Assembly (NCBI GenBank): GCA_035540515.1
Contig: DATLGM010000069.1
Coordinates: 1-33,451 of the forward strand
Reading direction: 5' to 3'
Origin: WHTG01 sp035540515
GTDB taxonomy: Bacteria; Actinomycetota; Nitriliruptoria; Euzebyales; Egibacteraceae
Length of the DNA: 33,451 nucleotides
The notes under the pieces were generated by a model that was not told the origin of the DNA, made no database searches, and saw only the letters and a list, made by a program, of their open reading frames with translations. Positions 9,786-17,351 of the stretch are shown in pieces. Position numbers and translations under genes: made by a program. The stretch's first letter is position 1; each line of letters begins with the position of its first letter.

Positions 9786-12305
9786 GTGAGTGACGACATC
9801 CTTCCTCCGCCGCCGCCCGCAACCCCGCCGGGCCCCGGCGAGTCGGGGCACCCCGGCGGGCGCATCGAGCCCGTCGAGATCGAAGACGAGCTGCAGCGGT
9901 CGTACCTGGACTACGCGATGTCGGTCATCGTCGGACGGGCGCTGCCTGACGTCCGCGACGGCCTCAAGCCGGTGCACCGGCGGATCCTGTTCTCGATGTT
10001 CGAGGGCGGGATGCGCGCGGGCACCCAGCACCGCAAGTCGGCGGCGGCCGTCGGTGACGTGATGAAGAAGTACCACCCGCACGGGGACTCGGCGATCTAC
10101 GACGCGCTGGTGCGGATGGGCCAGCCGTGGGCGATCCGCTACCCGCTGATCGACGGTCACGGCAACTTCGGGTCCATCGACGGCGATCCCGCAGCGGCCA
10201 TGCGGTACACCGAGGCGCGCCTGTCGCCGCTGGCGATGGAGCTGCTGCGCGACATCGACGAGGACACCGTCGACTTCGTCGACAACTACGACGGCCAGGA
10301 GGAAGAGCCGCTCGTCCTCCCCGCACGGTTCCCCAACCTGCTGGTCAACGGCAGCTCCGGCATCGCGGTCGGGATGGCCACGAACATCCCGCCGCACAAC
10401 CTCGTGGAGATGGTCAACGCTGTCATCGCGACCATCGAGCGGCCCGACATCTCCTTCGAAGAGCTGTTGCGCATCGTGCCGGGTCCCGACTTCCCCACCG
10501 GGGCGCTGATCATGGGGACCACCGGCATTCGCGAGGCCTACGAGACCGGCCGCGGCTCGATCCGCATGCGCGCGGTCACCGAGATCGAGGAGGACGACCG
10601 GGGCGGCGAGCGCATCGTCGTCACGGAGCTGCCGTACCAGGTCAACAAGGCCAACCTCGCGATCAAGATCGCCGACCTCGTGCGCGACAAGAAGATCACC
10701 GGCATCCGTGACCTGCGCGACGAGTCCAACCGCCAGGGCATCCGGCTGGTCATCGAGCTCAAGCGCGACGCGAACGCTCAGGTGGTCCTCAACCAGCTGT
10801 ACAAGATGACGCAGCTGCAGGACACCTTCGGTGTGATCAACCTGTCGCTGGCCGACCACGGCGCCGGCGAGACCGGCGTGCCGCGGACGCTGTCGCTGAA
10901 GGACTCGATCCAGGCCTACATCGCCCACCAGGTCGAGATCATCACGCGGCGCACCCGATACCGGCTGCGCAAAGCCGAGGAGCGCGCGCACGTCCTCGAG
11001 GGCCTCATCGTCGCGCTCGACCACCTCGACGAGGTGATCGCGCTGATCCGCAACGCCGCCTCGGCGGACGCGGCGCTCACCGAGCTCCGGCAGCGGTTCG
11101 ACCTGTCAGAGGTGCAGGCCCGCGCCATCCTCGACATGCAGCTGCGCCGGCTGGCGGCGCTGGAACGCCAGAAGATCCTCGACGAGTACGCCGAGCTGCA
11201 GACGATCATCGCCGACCTCCGCGACATCCTCGCCAGCCCCGAGCGAGTCCACCGGATCATCGTCGAGGAGCTGACCGAGCTGCGCGACAAGTTCGGAGAC
11301 GCACGGCGGACGCGCATCGTGCCGGCCGGCGGTGACTTCGACATGGAAGACCTCATCGCCGAGGAGGAGGTCGTCATCACGCTGACGCGCGCGGGCTACG
11401 TCAAGCGCATCCGCGCCAGCGAGTACCGGACCCAGAAGCGCGGCGGCCGCGGCATCTCCGGGACCGCGCTGAAGGAAGACGACATCGTCCGTGACCTGTT
11501 CGTCACGACGACGCACCACTACCTGCTGTTCTTCACCAACCAGGGGCGCGTCTACCGGATCAAGGCATGGCAGATCCCCGAGAAGTCGCGCACCGCGAGG
11601 GGCACGTACGTCGCCAACGTCGAGGGTCTGGCGCTGCAGGAGGGCGAGAGCATCGCCGCGGTCGTCGACCTGAAGGACTTCGGCGGCGACCGCTACCTGA
11701 TGTTCGGCACCCGCCAGGGCATGGTGAAGCGCACGGCGCTGACCGAGTACGACAGTCCGCGCAGCGTGTTGATCGCCATCAACCTGCGCGAGGGAGACGA
11801 GCTCATCGGGGCGCAGGTCACCTCCGGGGACGACGAGGTCGTCCTGGTGTCGCGCAAGGCCATGGCGATCAGGTTCAGCGAAGGCGACGCACGGCCAATG
11901 GGCCGCGACACGTCCGGTGTGCGGGGCATGCGGCTGGACGACGACGACGAGCTGCTGGCCATGACGCTGGCGATCGAGGACGGCCAGCTGCTGGTCGTCA
12001 CCGAGGAGGGATACGGCAAGCGGACCCCGCTTGTGCGGTACCCGCTGCAGCAGCGCGGCGGCAAGGGGGTCAAGACGGCACAGCTCGTGGAGTCCCGCGG
12101 CGGCCTCGTCGGGGCGCTCGTGGTGCCCTACGAGCAGGAGATCTTCATCGTCACGGACACCGGGACGATCATCCGGACTGACCTGCTCGAGATCCGGCCC
12201 ACCGGGCGCGCGACGCAGGGCGTACGGGTGATGAAGCCCTCGCAAGGGGCCAAGGTCGCATCCATCGCTCCTGTGATGGAGGGCACCGAGCTGCTGGAGG
12301 AATAG
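9786..12305 (+). CDS. gyrA: DNA gyrase subunit A
   Basis: An 839-aa GyrA, the DNA-cleaving subunit. The catalytic tyrosine is Y141 in AAAMRYTEARL. The quinolone-pocket segment YHPHGDSAIYDALVRM has serine at residue 102 and aspartate at 106, the residues associated with drug sensitivity. The C-terminal beta-pinwheel carries the GyrA box QKRGGRG and, later, a second similar motif QQRGGKG. The N-terminus has a proline-rich extension (ILPPPPPATPPGPGESG). The start is GTG at 9786 with AAGGAA just upstream. A GAF-ANTAR gene follows after 28 bp. Confidence 0.97.
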   Translation: MSDDILPPPPPATPPGPGESGHPGGRIEPVEIEDELQRSYLDYAMSVIVGRALPDVRDGLKPVHRRILFSMFEGGMRAGTQHRKSAAAVGDVMKKYHPHGDSAIYDALVRMGQPWAIRYPLIDGHGNFGSIDGDPAAAMRYTEARLSPLAMELLRDIDEDTVDFVDNYDGQEEEPLVLPARFPNLLVNGSSGIAVGMATNIPPHNLVEMVNAVIATIERPDISFEELLRIVPGPDFPTGALIMGTTGIREAYETGRGSIRMRAVTEIEEDDRGGERIVVTELPYQVNKANLAIKIADLVRDKKITGIRDLRDESNRQGIRLVIELKRDANAQVVLNQLYKMTQLQDTFGVINLSLADHGAGETGVPRTLSLKDSIQAYIAHQVEIITRRTRYRLRKAEERAHVLEGLIVALDHLDEVIALIRNAASADAALTELRQRFDLSEVQARAILDMQLRRLAALERQKILDEYAELQTIIADLRDILASPERVHRIIVEELTELRDKFGDARRTRIVPAGGDFDMEDLIAEEEVVITLTRAGYVKRIRASEYRTQKRGGRGISGTALKEDDIVRDLFVTTTHHYLLFFTNQGRVYRIKAWQIPEKSRTARGTYVANVEGLALQEGESIAAVVDLKDFGGDRYLMFGTRQGMVKRTALTEYDSPRSVLIAINLREGDELIGAQVTSGDDEVVLVSRKAMAIRFSEGDARPMGRDTSGVRGMRLDDDDELLAMTLAIEDGQLLVVTEEGYGKRTPLVRYPLQQRGGKGVKTAQLVESRGGLVGALVVPYEQEIFIVTDTGTIIRTDLLEIRPTGRATQGVRVMKPSQGAKVASIAPVMEGTELLEE

Positions 12306-12333
12306 GCACCGACGGAAAAGGAAGGCGGGACGC

Positions 12334-13041
12334 GTGGTCGAGGCGGAGCGACTGGCGCAGATCCTTCGGGCGTTCGCCCGCACGTTGACCAGGGAGTACT
12401 CCATCACCGAGGTCCTCGACACCCTGTCGGTGGACATCGCGGGGGCGCTGGACGTCACCGGTGCGGGGGTCATGCTGGAGGACGATCGTGGGGTGCTGCG
12501 GTTCGTCGCGGCGTCTGACGAGACGGTTCGCACGATCGAGGTGCTGCAGATCGAACTCGGTGAGGGCCCATGCTTGCGGTCGTACAAGACCGGCGAGGTA
12601 ACCGTCATCGAAGACCTCGCGCGGGATGCGACGTTCCCGAAGTTCTCGCCCAGGGCCATGGACGCCGGCATGGGCGCGGTGCACAGCTATCCCCTCAAGG
12701 GGCCCCACGACTGCATCGGCGCGCTGAACCTGTACCTTGCCGAGGCCAGGCCGGTGGCGCAGGACGAGATCGACGCCGGCCTGCTGCTCGCTGACGTCTG
12801 CACCACCTATCTGCTCAACGCACGGACGCTCGCGGAGACGTCGTCGCGTGCCGGCCAGCTGCAACAGGCATTGGACAGTCGCGTGGTCATCGAGCAGGCC
12901 AAGGGCAAGCTCTCCGAGCAGCTCGGGGTCGATGTGGGGGAGGCGTTCGACGTGCTGCGCCGCTACGCCCGTAACAACGGTCGCAACTTGCACCAGGTCG
13001 CGCGAGAGGTCGTCGACGGCCGCCTGAAGCTGCGACCATGA
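12334..13041 (+). CDS. GAF-ANTAR domain transcription antitermination regulator
   Basis: A 235-aa cytoplasmic regulator with an N-terminal GAF sensor (about residues 20-155; LGEGPCLRSYKTGEVTVIED, MGAVHSYPLKGP, IGALNLYLAEA) and a C-terminal ANTAR domain (about 170-232; LDSRVVIEQAKGKLSEQLGV, EAFDVLRRYARNNGRNLHQV). ANTAR proteins bind paired RNA hairpins and prevent termination; the GAF ligand is unknown. It starts at GTG 12334 after AAGGAAGGCGGG. It is a close-looking paralogue of the ANTAR half of the gene at 20806-21237. No likely ANTAR target hairpin pair was found nearby. Confidence 0.88.
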   Translation: MVEAERLAQILRAFARTLTREYSITEVLDTLSVDIAGALDVTGAGVMLEDDRGVLRFVAASDETVRTIEVLQIELGEGPCLRSYKTGEVTVIEDLARDATFPKFSPRAMDAGMGAVHSYPLKGPHDCIGALNLYLAEARPVAQDEIDAGLLLADVCTTYLLNARTLAETSSRAGQLQQALDSRVVIEQAKGKLSEQLGVDVGEAFDVLRRYARNNGRNLHQVAREVVDGRLKLRP

Positions 13042-13100
13042 GCGCCTCGGCCGGGCGGCCACCGGGGGACGAGCCGGACCACCGCATACACTCCCCGGCG

Positions 13101-13532
13101 ATGAGCACCAGTCAGCCGGTGGGGGCGAAGCGCGCGAAGCCCTCGCCGGCGCGCAAGCGCAAGCCCTCGCCGGCGCCTGCGCGGCAGATCCGCCGCCGGG
13201 TCACGATCCAGCGCGTGAGCCCGTGGTCGGTGCTCAAGCTCAGCCTCATCTTCTACTTCTGCCTGCTGCTGGTGATGATGGTGGCGCTGGCGCTGTTCTG
13301 GTCGGTCGTGATCAACATCGGCGTGATCGACGCGCTGCAGGAGGAGGCCGGCCGCTTCGGCGCCTCGGTCCGGATCAACGGTGGCAACCTGGCGCGCATC
13401 GTGTTCCTGGTCGGACTGGTCAACGTGGTGCTGTGGAGCGCGATCAACGTCTTCATGGCGTTTCTGTACAACCTCATCGCCGATCTCGTCGGCGGGTTCC
13501 GTGTGACCCTGGCCGAAGACGAGGTCCGCTAG
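13101..13532 (+). CDS. DUF3566 membrane protein
   Basis: A 143-aa protein with a basic, proline/lysine-rich N-terminus (AKRAKPSPARKRKPSPAPAR) and two long hydrophobic segments (about residues 46-72 and 95-125), matching the actinobacterial DUF3566 family that typically lies between gyrA and tRNA-Ile. Function unknown; the core resembles VTIQRVSPWSVLKLSLIFYF. The ATG at 13101 is chosen because TACACT lies 8 nt upstream (13087-13092), suggesting a leaderless transcript. A longer start at 13038, in an ATGA overlap with the previous stop codon, would add 21 residues and cannot be excluded. Confidence 0.83.
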   Translation: MSTSQPVGAKRAKPSPARKRKPSPAPARQIRRRVTIQRVSPWSVLKLSLIFYFCLLLVMMVALALFWSVVINIGVIDALQEEAGRFGASVRINGGNLARIVFLVGLVNVVLWSAINVFMAFLYNLIADLVGGFRVTLAEDEVR

Positions 13533-13562
13533 CACCGGGTCGCAGCGGCGGCGACGCCTCGC

Positions 13563-13568
13563 TAGACT
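13563..13568 (+). promoter_or_regulatory. Probable -10 of tRNA-Ile
   Basis: TAGACT, 11 bp before the mature tRNA 5' end, matches TANNNT at the expected distance. The -35 region is not convincing. Confidence 0.45.
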
Positions 13569-13579
13569 CGCCCCTTCGA

Positions 13580-13653
<74 letters not shown>

Positions 13654-13677
13654 CGTTCCCACCGCAAAGGAGACCCG

Positions 13678-13791
13678 ATGCGCAAGTTCGCCTTGCTCGC
13701 CGCAGTCGCGGGGATCGTCTCGGCCATCCTCAAGCGCCAGCGTGATCGAGAGCTGGACGAAGCCATCTGGGAAGAGCCGCGCGACCTGTAA
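13678..13791 (+). CDS. DLW-39 family micro-protein
   Basis: A 37-aa protein reading MRKFALLAAVAGIVSAILKR, then QRDRELDEAIWEEPRDL. It has one hydrophobic N-terminal segment followed by an acidic tail with a D-x-x-x-W pattern, as in the actinobacterial DLW-39 family, which is known mainly by its position between tRNA-Ile and tRNA-Ala near the origin, exactly as here. A strong AAAGGAG lies 6 nt before the ATG, which supports real translation. Function is unknown. It is probably transcribed together with the two tRNAs, since no separate promoter is evident. Confidence 0.82.
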   Translation: MRKFALLAAVAGIVSAILKRQRDRELDEAIWEEPRDL

Positions 13792-13807
13792 GGCCGGCGG
13801 CCCCGTC

Positions 13808-13880
13808 GGGCCCTTAGCTCAATTGGCAGAGCGCCGCCTTTGCAAGGCGGAGGTCACCGGTTCGATTCCGGTAGGGTCCA
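13808..13880 (+). tRNA. tRNA-Ala (TGC), integration target
   Basis: A 73-nt cloverleaf: acceptor GGGCCCT/AGGGTCC with one G-U pair, D-arm TTAGCTCAATTGGCAGAGC, anticodon stem GCCGCC...GGCGG-type around CTTTGCAAG with TGC at 13841-13843, T-arm GGTTCGATTCC. CCA is not encoded. Its sequence from 13833 onward is repeated at 17476, so it is the attachment site of the downstream element; the gene itself is left intact by the insertion. Confidence 0.97.
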
Positions 13881-13900
13881 CTCGCGTTTGTGCTGGTCAT
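13833..13900 (+). repeat. Left attachment repeat (attL)
   Basis: Runs from the tRNA-Ala anticodon stem through the tRNA 3' end and 20 bp beyond. It is identical to 17476-17543 except for C at 13879 against G at 17522. The identity extending past the tRNA means that the incoming element carried tRNA-like sequence plus flank, or that the core is long. Confidence 0.9.
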
Positions 13901-13939
13901 CCACACGTTTGACCAGAAACTTCGTCGGGTGCTGAGCCG

Positions 13940-13961
13940 ACCGGAGTAAGAACGGGGTAAG
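13940..13961 (+). repeat. Left integrase arm-type repeats
   Basis: Two tandem 11-mers, ACCGGAGTAAG and AACGGGGTAAG, about 40 bp inside the left repeat and just before the integrase gene. The same pair, ACCGGGGTAAG and ACCGGGGTAAA, occurs near the right end in the same orientation. Their presence at both ends fits arm-type sites bound by the integrase N-terminal domain (inference). Confidence 0.62.
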
Positions 13962-13986
13962 TCGCTGCCCGAGCAGGGAGCCGGTC

Positions 13987-15126
13987 TTGCCCGCCATCAG
14001 CATCCAGTTCCGTCGTGACCGCAAGTCCAAGCCGTGGGTTGTGCGCTACGCCGACGGCCCGTCGCATCGCAGCTCGTCGTTCCGCACAAAGGCTGACGCG
14101 CAGCTGTTCGCCGCGCAGCTGCGCACCGACCAGGCCGCTGGCGAGTGGATCTCGCCAGACGCCGGCCGCGTGCCGCTCGGTCAATGGGCCGGCGAGTGGC
14201 TGGCCGCGTACGTGGGCCGCGCCTCGTCGACGCAGGCCAGGGCGCGGTCGGCGCTCCGGGCGCACATCCTCCCGCGCTTCGCCGATCGCCATCTGAGCGC
14301 GATCACCCGCTTCGACGTGGAGCGGATGGTCAACGAGATCGTCGCCGCCGGCCGCTCGCCCGCCACAGCGGAGAAAGCGCTGCGGACGATGAGCGCGGTG
14401 CTGGCAGCGGCCGTCGATGCGCGTCTGATCCGTGACAACCCGTGCCGCGGAGTGCGCCCGCCACGAGCCGCGAGCCGGCACGAGCCGCGGTTCCTCACGC
14501 CGGCCGAGGTCGAGGTGCTCGCCGCGTGCGTCCGGCCGCCCTACGACTTGCTGGTGCGCTTCACGGCCTACACCGGTCTGCGCTGGGGCGAGGTCGCTGC
14601 GTTGCGCGCCGGCGACGTGGATCTGCTGCGCCGGCGCGCCACCGTGGCCAGATCGCTTGAGCGCGGCGGCACGGTCAAGGACACGAAGACGCACAGCCGT
14701 CGTGTGGTCCACCTCGAGCCGGAACTGGCCGATGACGTCGCGGGACACCTGCAGTCGCATGGGCTGGGGAGGGACGACCTGCTGTGGAGTGCGCCCGAGG
14801 GCGGACCCCTGAGCTACACGAACTTCCGCCGGCGCGTCTGGCGGCCGGCGGTCGTCGCGTCGGGCCTGGATCCCGCGCTGAGGTATCACCATCTCAGACA
14901 CACCTGTGCGTCATGGCTGATCGCCCGGGGCGGCACCGCCAAGGCTGTGATGGCCTGGATGGGTCACTCAACGATCAAGGTGACGTTCGATCGCTACGGC
15001 CACCTGTTCCCACACGAGCTCGAGGACCTGGCCGCCAGCCTCTCGGATCTCCGCCGGTCGCCGGACCAGTGGGGGACGAGTCGAGCCACCGTCGGAGACG
15101 TTCTACCGATCGTCAAGAATTCTTGA
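13987..15126 (+). CDS. Site-specific tyrosine recombinase (integrase)
   Basis: A 379-aa phage-type integrase. Residues about 1-60 form an arm-binding N-terminus (ISIQFRRDRKSKPWVVRYAD), 65-150 a SAM-like core-binding domain, and 165-350 the catalytic domain with R199 (YTGLRWGEV), probable K234, HHLRHT (R304), H327 (MGHSTIKVT) and nucleophile Y337 (FDRYGHL). All catalytic positions look intact. It would catalyse integration into, and with help excision from, the adjacent tRNA-Ala. The start is TTG at 13987 with AGGGAG 6 nt upstream. Its stop codon lies inside an 18-bp palindrome that precedes the next gene. Transcription could come from the tRNA promoter upstream. Confidence 0.94.
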   Translation: MPAISIQFRRDRKSKPWVVRYADGPSHRSSSFRTKADAQLFAAQLRTDQAAGEWISPDAGRVPLGQWAGEWLAAYVGRASSTQARARSALRAHILPRFADRHLSAITRFDVERMVNEIVAAGRSPATAEKALRTMSAVLAAAVDARLIRDNPCRGVRPPRAASRHEPRFLTPAEVEVLAACVRPPYDLLVRFTAYTGLRWGEVAALRAGDVDLLRRRATVARSLERGGTVKDTKTHSRRVVHLEPELADDVAGHLQSHGLGRDDLLWSAPEGGPLSYTNFRRRVWRPAVVASGLDPALRYHHLRHTCASWLIARGGTAKAVMAWMGHSTIKVTFDRYGHLFPHELEDLAASLSDLRRSPDQWGTSRATVGDVLPIVKNS

Positions 15127-15128
15127 CG
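15111..15128. promoter_or_regulatory. 18-bp perfect palindrome, probable operator of the HTH/PIN module
   Basis: CGTCAAGAATTCTTGACG is a perfect palindrome spanning the integrase stop codon and ending 21 bp before the HTH gene start. It is well placed for autoregulation by the HTH antitoxin. A half-site, GATCGTCAAGAA, recurs at 16299-16310. Confidence 0.6.
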
Positions 15129-15149
15129 GAAGCGAGGAAGGCCCGGATC

Positions 15150-15467
15150 ATGGTTGCTGTGACCACACACGACACCGCCGACCCGCTGGAGGCGCTTCGC
15201 GCGCTCCAGGAGCGCGAGCGCGAACTGGAAGATGCGCGACGACTTTGCATCGCCCGCGCGCGCATGCAGGGCCGCTCATGGAGCGAGATCGGTGCAGCGC
15301 TTGGCGTGAGCAAGCAAGCGGCGTGGCAGCTCTTCAACGACGACATCACCGCCATGCTCGACCGCATCTCAGATCGGTCAGGCCTGAGCGAGGACGAGGC
15401 GATGCGGATCGCGCAAGAAGAGCTCGCCGCCGTGCGACGCCAGCGCCGACCGCGCACCGCATCCTGA
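15150..15467 (+). CDS. HTH-domain protein, probable antitoxin of a PIN toxin
   Basis: A 105-aa protein. A charged helical region (residues 13-40, ALRALQERERELEDARRL) is followed by a helix-turn-helix, GRSWSEIGAALGVSKQAAWQ (41-60), and an acidic/basic helical tail. It ends exactly one base before the GTG of a PIN-domain gene, the typical arrangement of a type II toxin-antitoxin operon, and a palindromic site lies just upstream. Binding to the operator and neutralising the PIN nuclease are inferred from this context. AGCGAGGAAGG precedes the ATG at 15150. It is unlikely to be an excisionase, given the coupling to the PIN gene, but that was not ruled out. Confidence 0.72.
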   Translation: MVAVTTHDTADPLEALRALQERERELEDARRLCIARARMQGRSWSEIGAALGVSKQAAWQLFNDDITAMLDRISDRSGLSEDEAMRIAQEELAAVRRQRRPRTAS

Positions 15468-15884
15468 GTGCGGCTCGTCCTCGACCCGAACGTCCTCGTC
15501 TCCGCCGTGGTGGCGGACGGCGTATCGCGCCGGCTCCTCGACGCCTGGCGGGTGGAGCGGCGCTACGAGCTCATCGTCTGCCCGCTGCTGCTCGACGAGC
15601 TGGACGATGTCCTGAGCCGCGACCGCTTCCATCGCTTCATCACACCCGATGAGCGCGAAGCGCTCATGGCGCTGCTGCGCTCAGACGCCACCGCGGTCGC
15701 CGACCCTGAAGTAATCGAGCCCGTGACCGCCGATCCCGACGACGACTACCTCGTCGCCCTCGCGCAACGCGAGAACACCGATGCCCTCGTCTCAGGCGAC
15801 AGCGACCTGACCGGCATTGCGAAACCAAACCCCCCAGTCCTGACACCCGCGGAAGCTCTTGACCGACTCGAGCTGACAGGCTGA
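15468..15884 (+). CDS. PIN-domain toxin
   Basis: A 138-aa PIN-domain ribonuclease of the type annotated as putative toxin of a toxin-antitoxin system (COG1569-like). Acidic active-site residues are visible: D6 (RLVLDPNVLVSAV), E44 (LLLDELDDVL), D91-D93 (ADPDDDYLVALA) and D111/D113 (VSGDSDLTG). Such proteins cleave RNA, often tRNA or rRNA, when free of antitoxin. The GTG start at 15468 directly follows the HTH gene's TGA, so translation is coupled. It is on the opposite strand from, and clearly different in sequence to, the VapC at 16566-16973. Confidence 0.82.
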   Translation: MRLVLDPNVLVSAVVADGVSRRLLDAWRVERRYELIVCPLLLDELDDVLSRDRFHRFITPDEREALMALLRSDATAVADPEVIEPVTADPDDDYLVALAQRENTDALVSGDSDLTGIAKPNPPVLTPAEALDRLELTG

Positions 15885-15928
15885 CGAATCCTCGCGCAGC
15901 CTCCCCTGCTGCCCCCTCCACGTGAGCT

Positions 15929-16065
15929 CGACTCAAGGGCTACTTGCCTACACAGACTGGCAACATGTTGCTGGCGGGACTCGCCGAGGACTGCCGACAA
16001 TGCGGGCCCAGTGACGCCCGGCACCAAAAGTGCAAGTCTGTGTAGCTCTCGTAGCCCTCGAATCG
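15929..16065. repeat. Long imperfect inverted repeat, MITE-like
   Basis: Left arm 15929-15958 and right arm 16035-16065 pair over about 30 bp: an outer 15-bp block with 13 matches (AGGGCTAC core), a 4-5 nt unpaired bulge and a perfect inner 11-bp block (CTACACAGACT/AGTCTGTGTAG). The 76-bp centre starts with the perfect palindrome GCAACATGTTGC (15960-15971). It could be a small non-autonomous insertion or a structured RNA or DNA site; no transposase is nearby. Confidence 0.55.
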
Positions 16066-16310
16066 CGGTTGCGAGAACAGGACCTGGGACGGTGCATGGA
16101 GGCGCGTAGGCTGCATGCCTCTGCTGCGGTGGAGAGAGGCAATGGGTCGAACTTCGGTGCGTCCGGGGGGACGGGCTTCGGGGGTAGCAGAGGCTTCGGG
16201 ACAACAGGGACTGGTCGAACTCGTTCGGCAGCGTGTGCCACACAACGTCGTGACATCCGGCACCAGGCAGCGCTCGGTGATCAGACGCTGACGGACGGAT
16301 CGTCAAGAAA

Positions 16311-16326
16311 CGTTTCCGCGGAAACG
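16311..16326. promoter_or_regulatory. 16-bp perfect palindrome
   Basis: CGTTTCCGCGGAAACG is a perfect palindrome, immediately preceded by GATCGTCAAGAA, which repeats half of the palindrome upstream of the HTH/PIN module. It is a likely protein-binding site; the binder is unknown. Confidence 0.45.
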
Positions 16327-16377
16327 CCTCCCACAAGGGAGAGATATCCGGCACTCCATGCCGTCCGCAGGTCGAGC

Positions 16378-16433
16378 CGGTTGAAATTTGGGGCGGCTCC
16401 AGCCCGTGATTTCAACCGCCTCGGCCCCCGAGG
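16378..16433. repeat. Two adjacent strong hairpins
   Basis: The first is CGGTTGAAAT/ATTTCAACCG (16378-16387 with 16409-16418) with an inner GGGC/GCCC pairing. The second follows without a gap: CCTCGG-ccc-CCGAGG (16419-16433). They lie in non-coding DNA between the two toxin modules. No T-run follows, so they may be a structured RNA, an antisense or attenuator element, or a recombination site rather than a simple terminator. Confidence 0.5.
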
Positions 16434-16528
16434 TGCCACAGACGTGCGGCTCTCCGCTGGCTGACGTGGCCCGCGCGGAACCACCGAGCCCTACTGGCTA
16501 CCGGTTTCTCGGAATTAGCGCGACGACA

Positions 16529-16567
16529 GAGCCCCGCCAGGTGGAGTGATGCGCTCCTGCGGGGCTC
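16529..16567 (-). terminator. Terminator-like hairpin at the end of vapBC
   Basis: GAGCCCCGC (16529-16537) pairs with GCGGGGCTC (16559-16567), extended by AGG/CCT with one bulged base; the loop is about 15 nt. It overlaps the vapC stop codon on the minus strand. There is no T-tract, as is common for high-GC terminators. Confidence 0.5.
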
Positions 16568-16973
16568 ATGAGGCCGTCAGACGCTCGACTGGCTGTCCTG
16601 TAACCCTGGCGATCAATTCGAAGTCCTTGTCCAGGTGCAACACGGTGTAGCCGGCAAGTTCTGCCGTCGCGGCAATGACGAGATCAGGAACCGACGGCGC
16701 GCGGTGTTGTGCTCGGTCCGCGAGCAGTTGCTGAACCTCCACGGCTCGATCCTCGATGGCAGGGGTCAGGTACTCGACTGGCATGGCCGACAAGGGTGGT
16801 CGCCGACTCGCCGCCCGCAGTTCATCTCCAGACCGCGCCGAGAAACCGACTTCAAGTCGGGTCACGGTTGTGATGCGGACCAGACCACGTTCGATGCGTT
16901 CAGCCCAATCCTTGCTGTGTGGACTGTCGGCCAGTCGTGCAAGCGCCGACTTGTCCACCAGCCAGGTGGTCAC
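16566..16973 (-). CDS. vapC: VapC-type PIN toxin
   Basis: A 135-aa PIN ribonuclease of the VapC family. Catalytic acids are visible at D7 (MTTWLVDKSALARL), E41 (VTRLEVGFS), D97 (SVPDLVIAATA) and D115/D117 (LHLDKDFELIA). When released from VapB it would cleave structured RNA and stop growth. The GTG at 16973 overlaps the vapB stop as GTGA and gives the usual VapC N-terminus; an in-frame GTG at 16979 adds two residues and is possible. Together with vapB it forms a compact minus-strand operon in the right half of the element. Confidence 0.9.
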   Translation of the reverse strand: MTTWLVDKSALARLADSPHSKDWAERIERGLVRITTVTRLEVGFSARSGDELRAASRRPPLSAMPVEYLTPAIEDRAVEVQQLLADRAQHRAPSVPDLVIAATAELAGYTVLHLDKDFELIARVTGQPVERLTAS

Positions 16974-17188
16974 TCCCACGCCTCACGCATAACGTCCGCA
17001 TCACCGAGGTCGGAGAACGTCTGGGCGAACTCGGCGAGGTCGTCAGCACTTACCTGCTTGCCTGAGGTCGCGGCCGCGGCCAGCTGACGTCGTAGGTATT
17101 CGCTGCGGGATAGCCCGAGACGCTTGGCGTTGGCGTCGATGGCGACGAGGACGTCCTCGGGCACGTCGCGGATCAGTAGATCAGTCAT
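16970..17188 (-). CDS. vapB: VapB-type antitoxin
   Basis: A 72-aa antitoxin with an N-terminal ribbon-helix-helix pattern (MTDLLIRDVPEDVLVAIDAN, AKRLGLSRSEYLRRQLA) and a C-terminal tail (DDLAEFAQTFSDLGDADVM) expected to thread into the toxin. It should bind its own promoter as a dimer and repress the operon together with VapC. The ATG at 17188 has a perfect AGGAGG 6 nt upstream. Just before it is a TATCCT (17209-17204, minus strand) that could be a -10, next to the short palindrome GATATC. Confidence 0.9.
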   Translation of the reverse strand: MTDLLIRDVPEDVLVAIDANAKRLGLSRSEYLRRQLAAAATSGKQVSADDLAEFAQTFSDLGDADVMREAWE

Positions 17189-17351
17189 GGCAGCCTCCTG
17201 ATATCGCAGGATAGCAGCAGCGCCCGCAATGACGCCGACGGCGGAGATGTGCCGATATCCGCTGCCGGGGAATGCAGACGACTCGGCAGATAGAGCTGCG
17301 CGCTCGGGCGCGCGAGTGGCGTGCCGACCTCGGCTACCGGCCGGCGCCTCG

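Larger units (their letters stand above)
15885..16565. other. 681-bp non-coding stretch rich in inverted repeats
   Basis: Lies between the two toxin-antitoxin modules. Open frames on both strands give low-complexity, unrecognisable proteins with no ribosome-binding sites. It holds a long imperfect inverted repeat (15929-16065) with a 12-bp palindrome inside, a 16-bp palindrome (16311-16326), two adjacent strong hairpins (16378-16433) and a terminator-like hairpin at its right end. Together these suggest a control, transfer or RNA-coding region, or a nested non-autonomous element. Confidence 0.6.

Noticed and set aside
15746..16464. Open frames on both strands in the structured non-coding block
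   Set aside because: No ribosome-binding sites, no recognisable domains, and they run through palindromes and hairpins; treated as non-coding.
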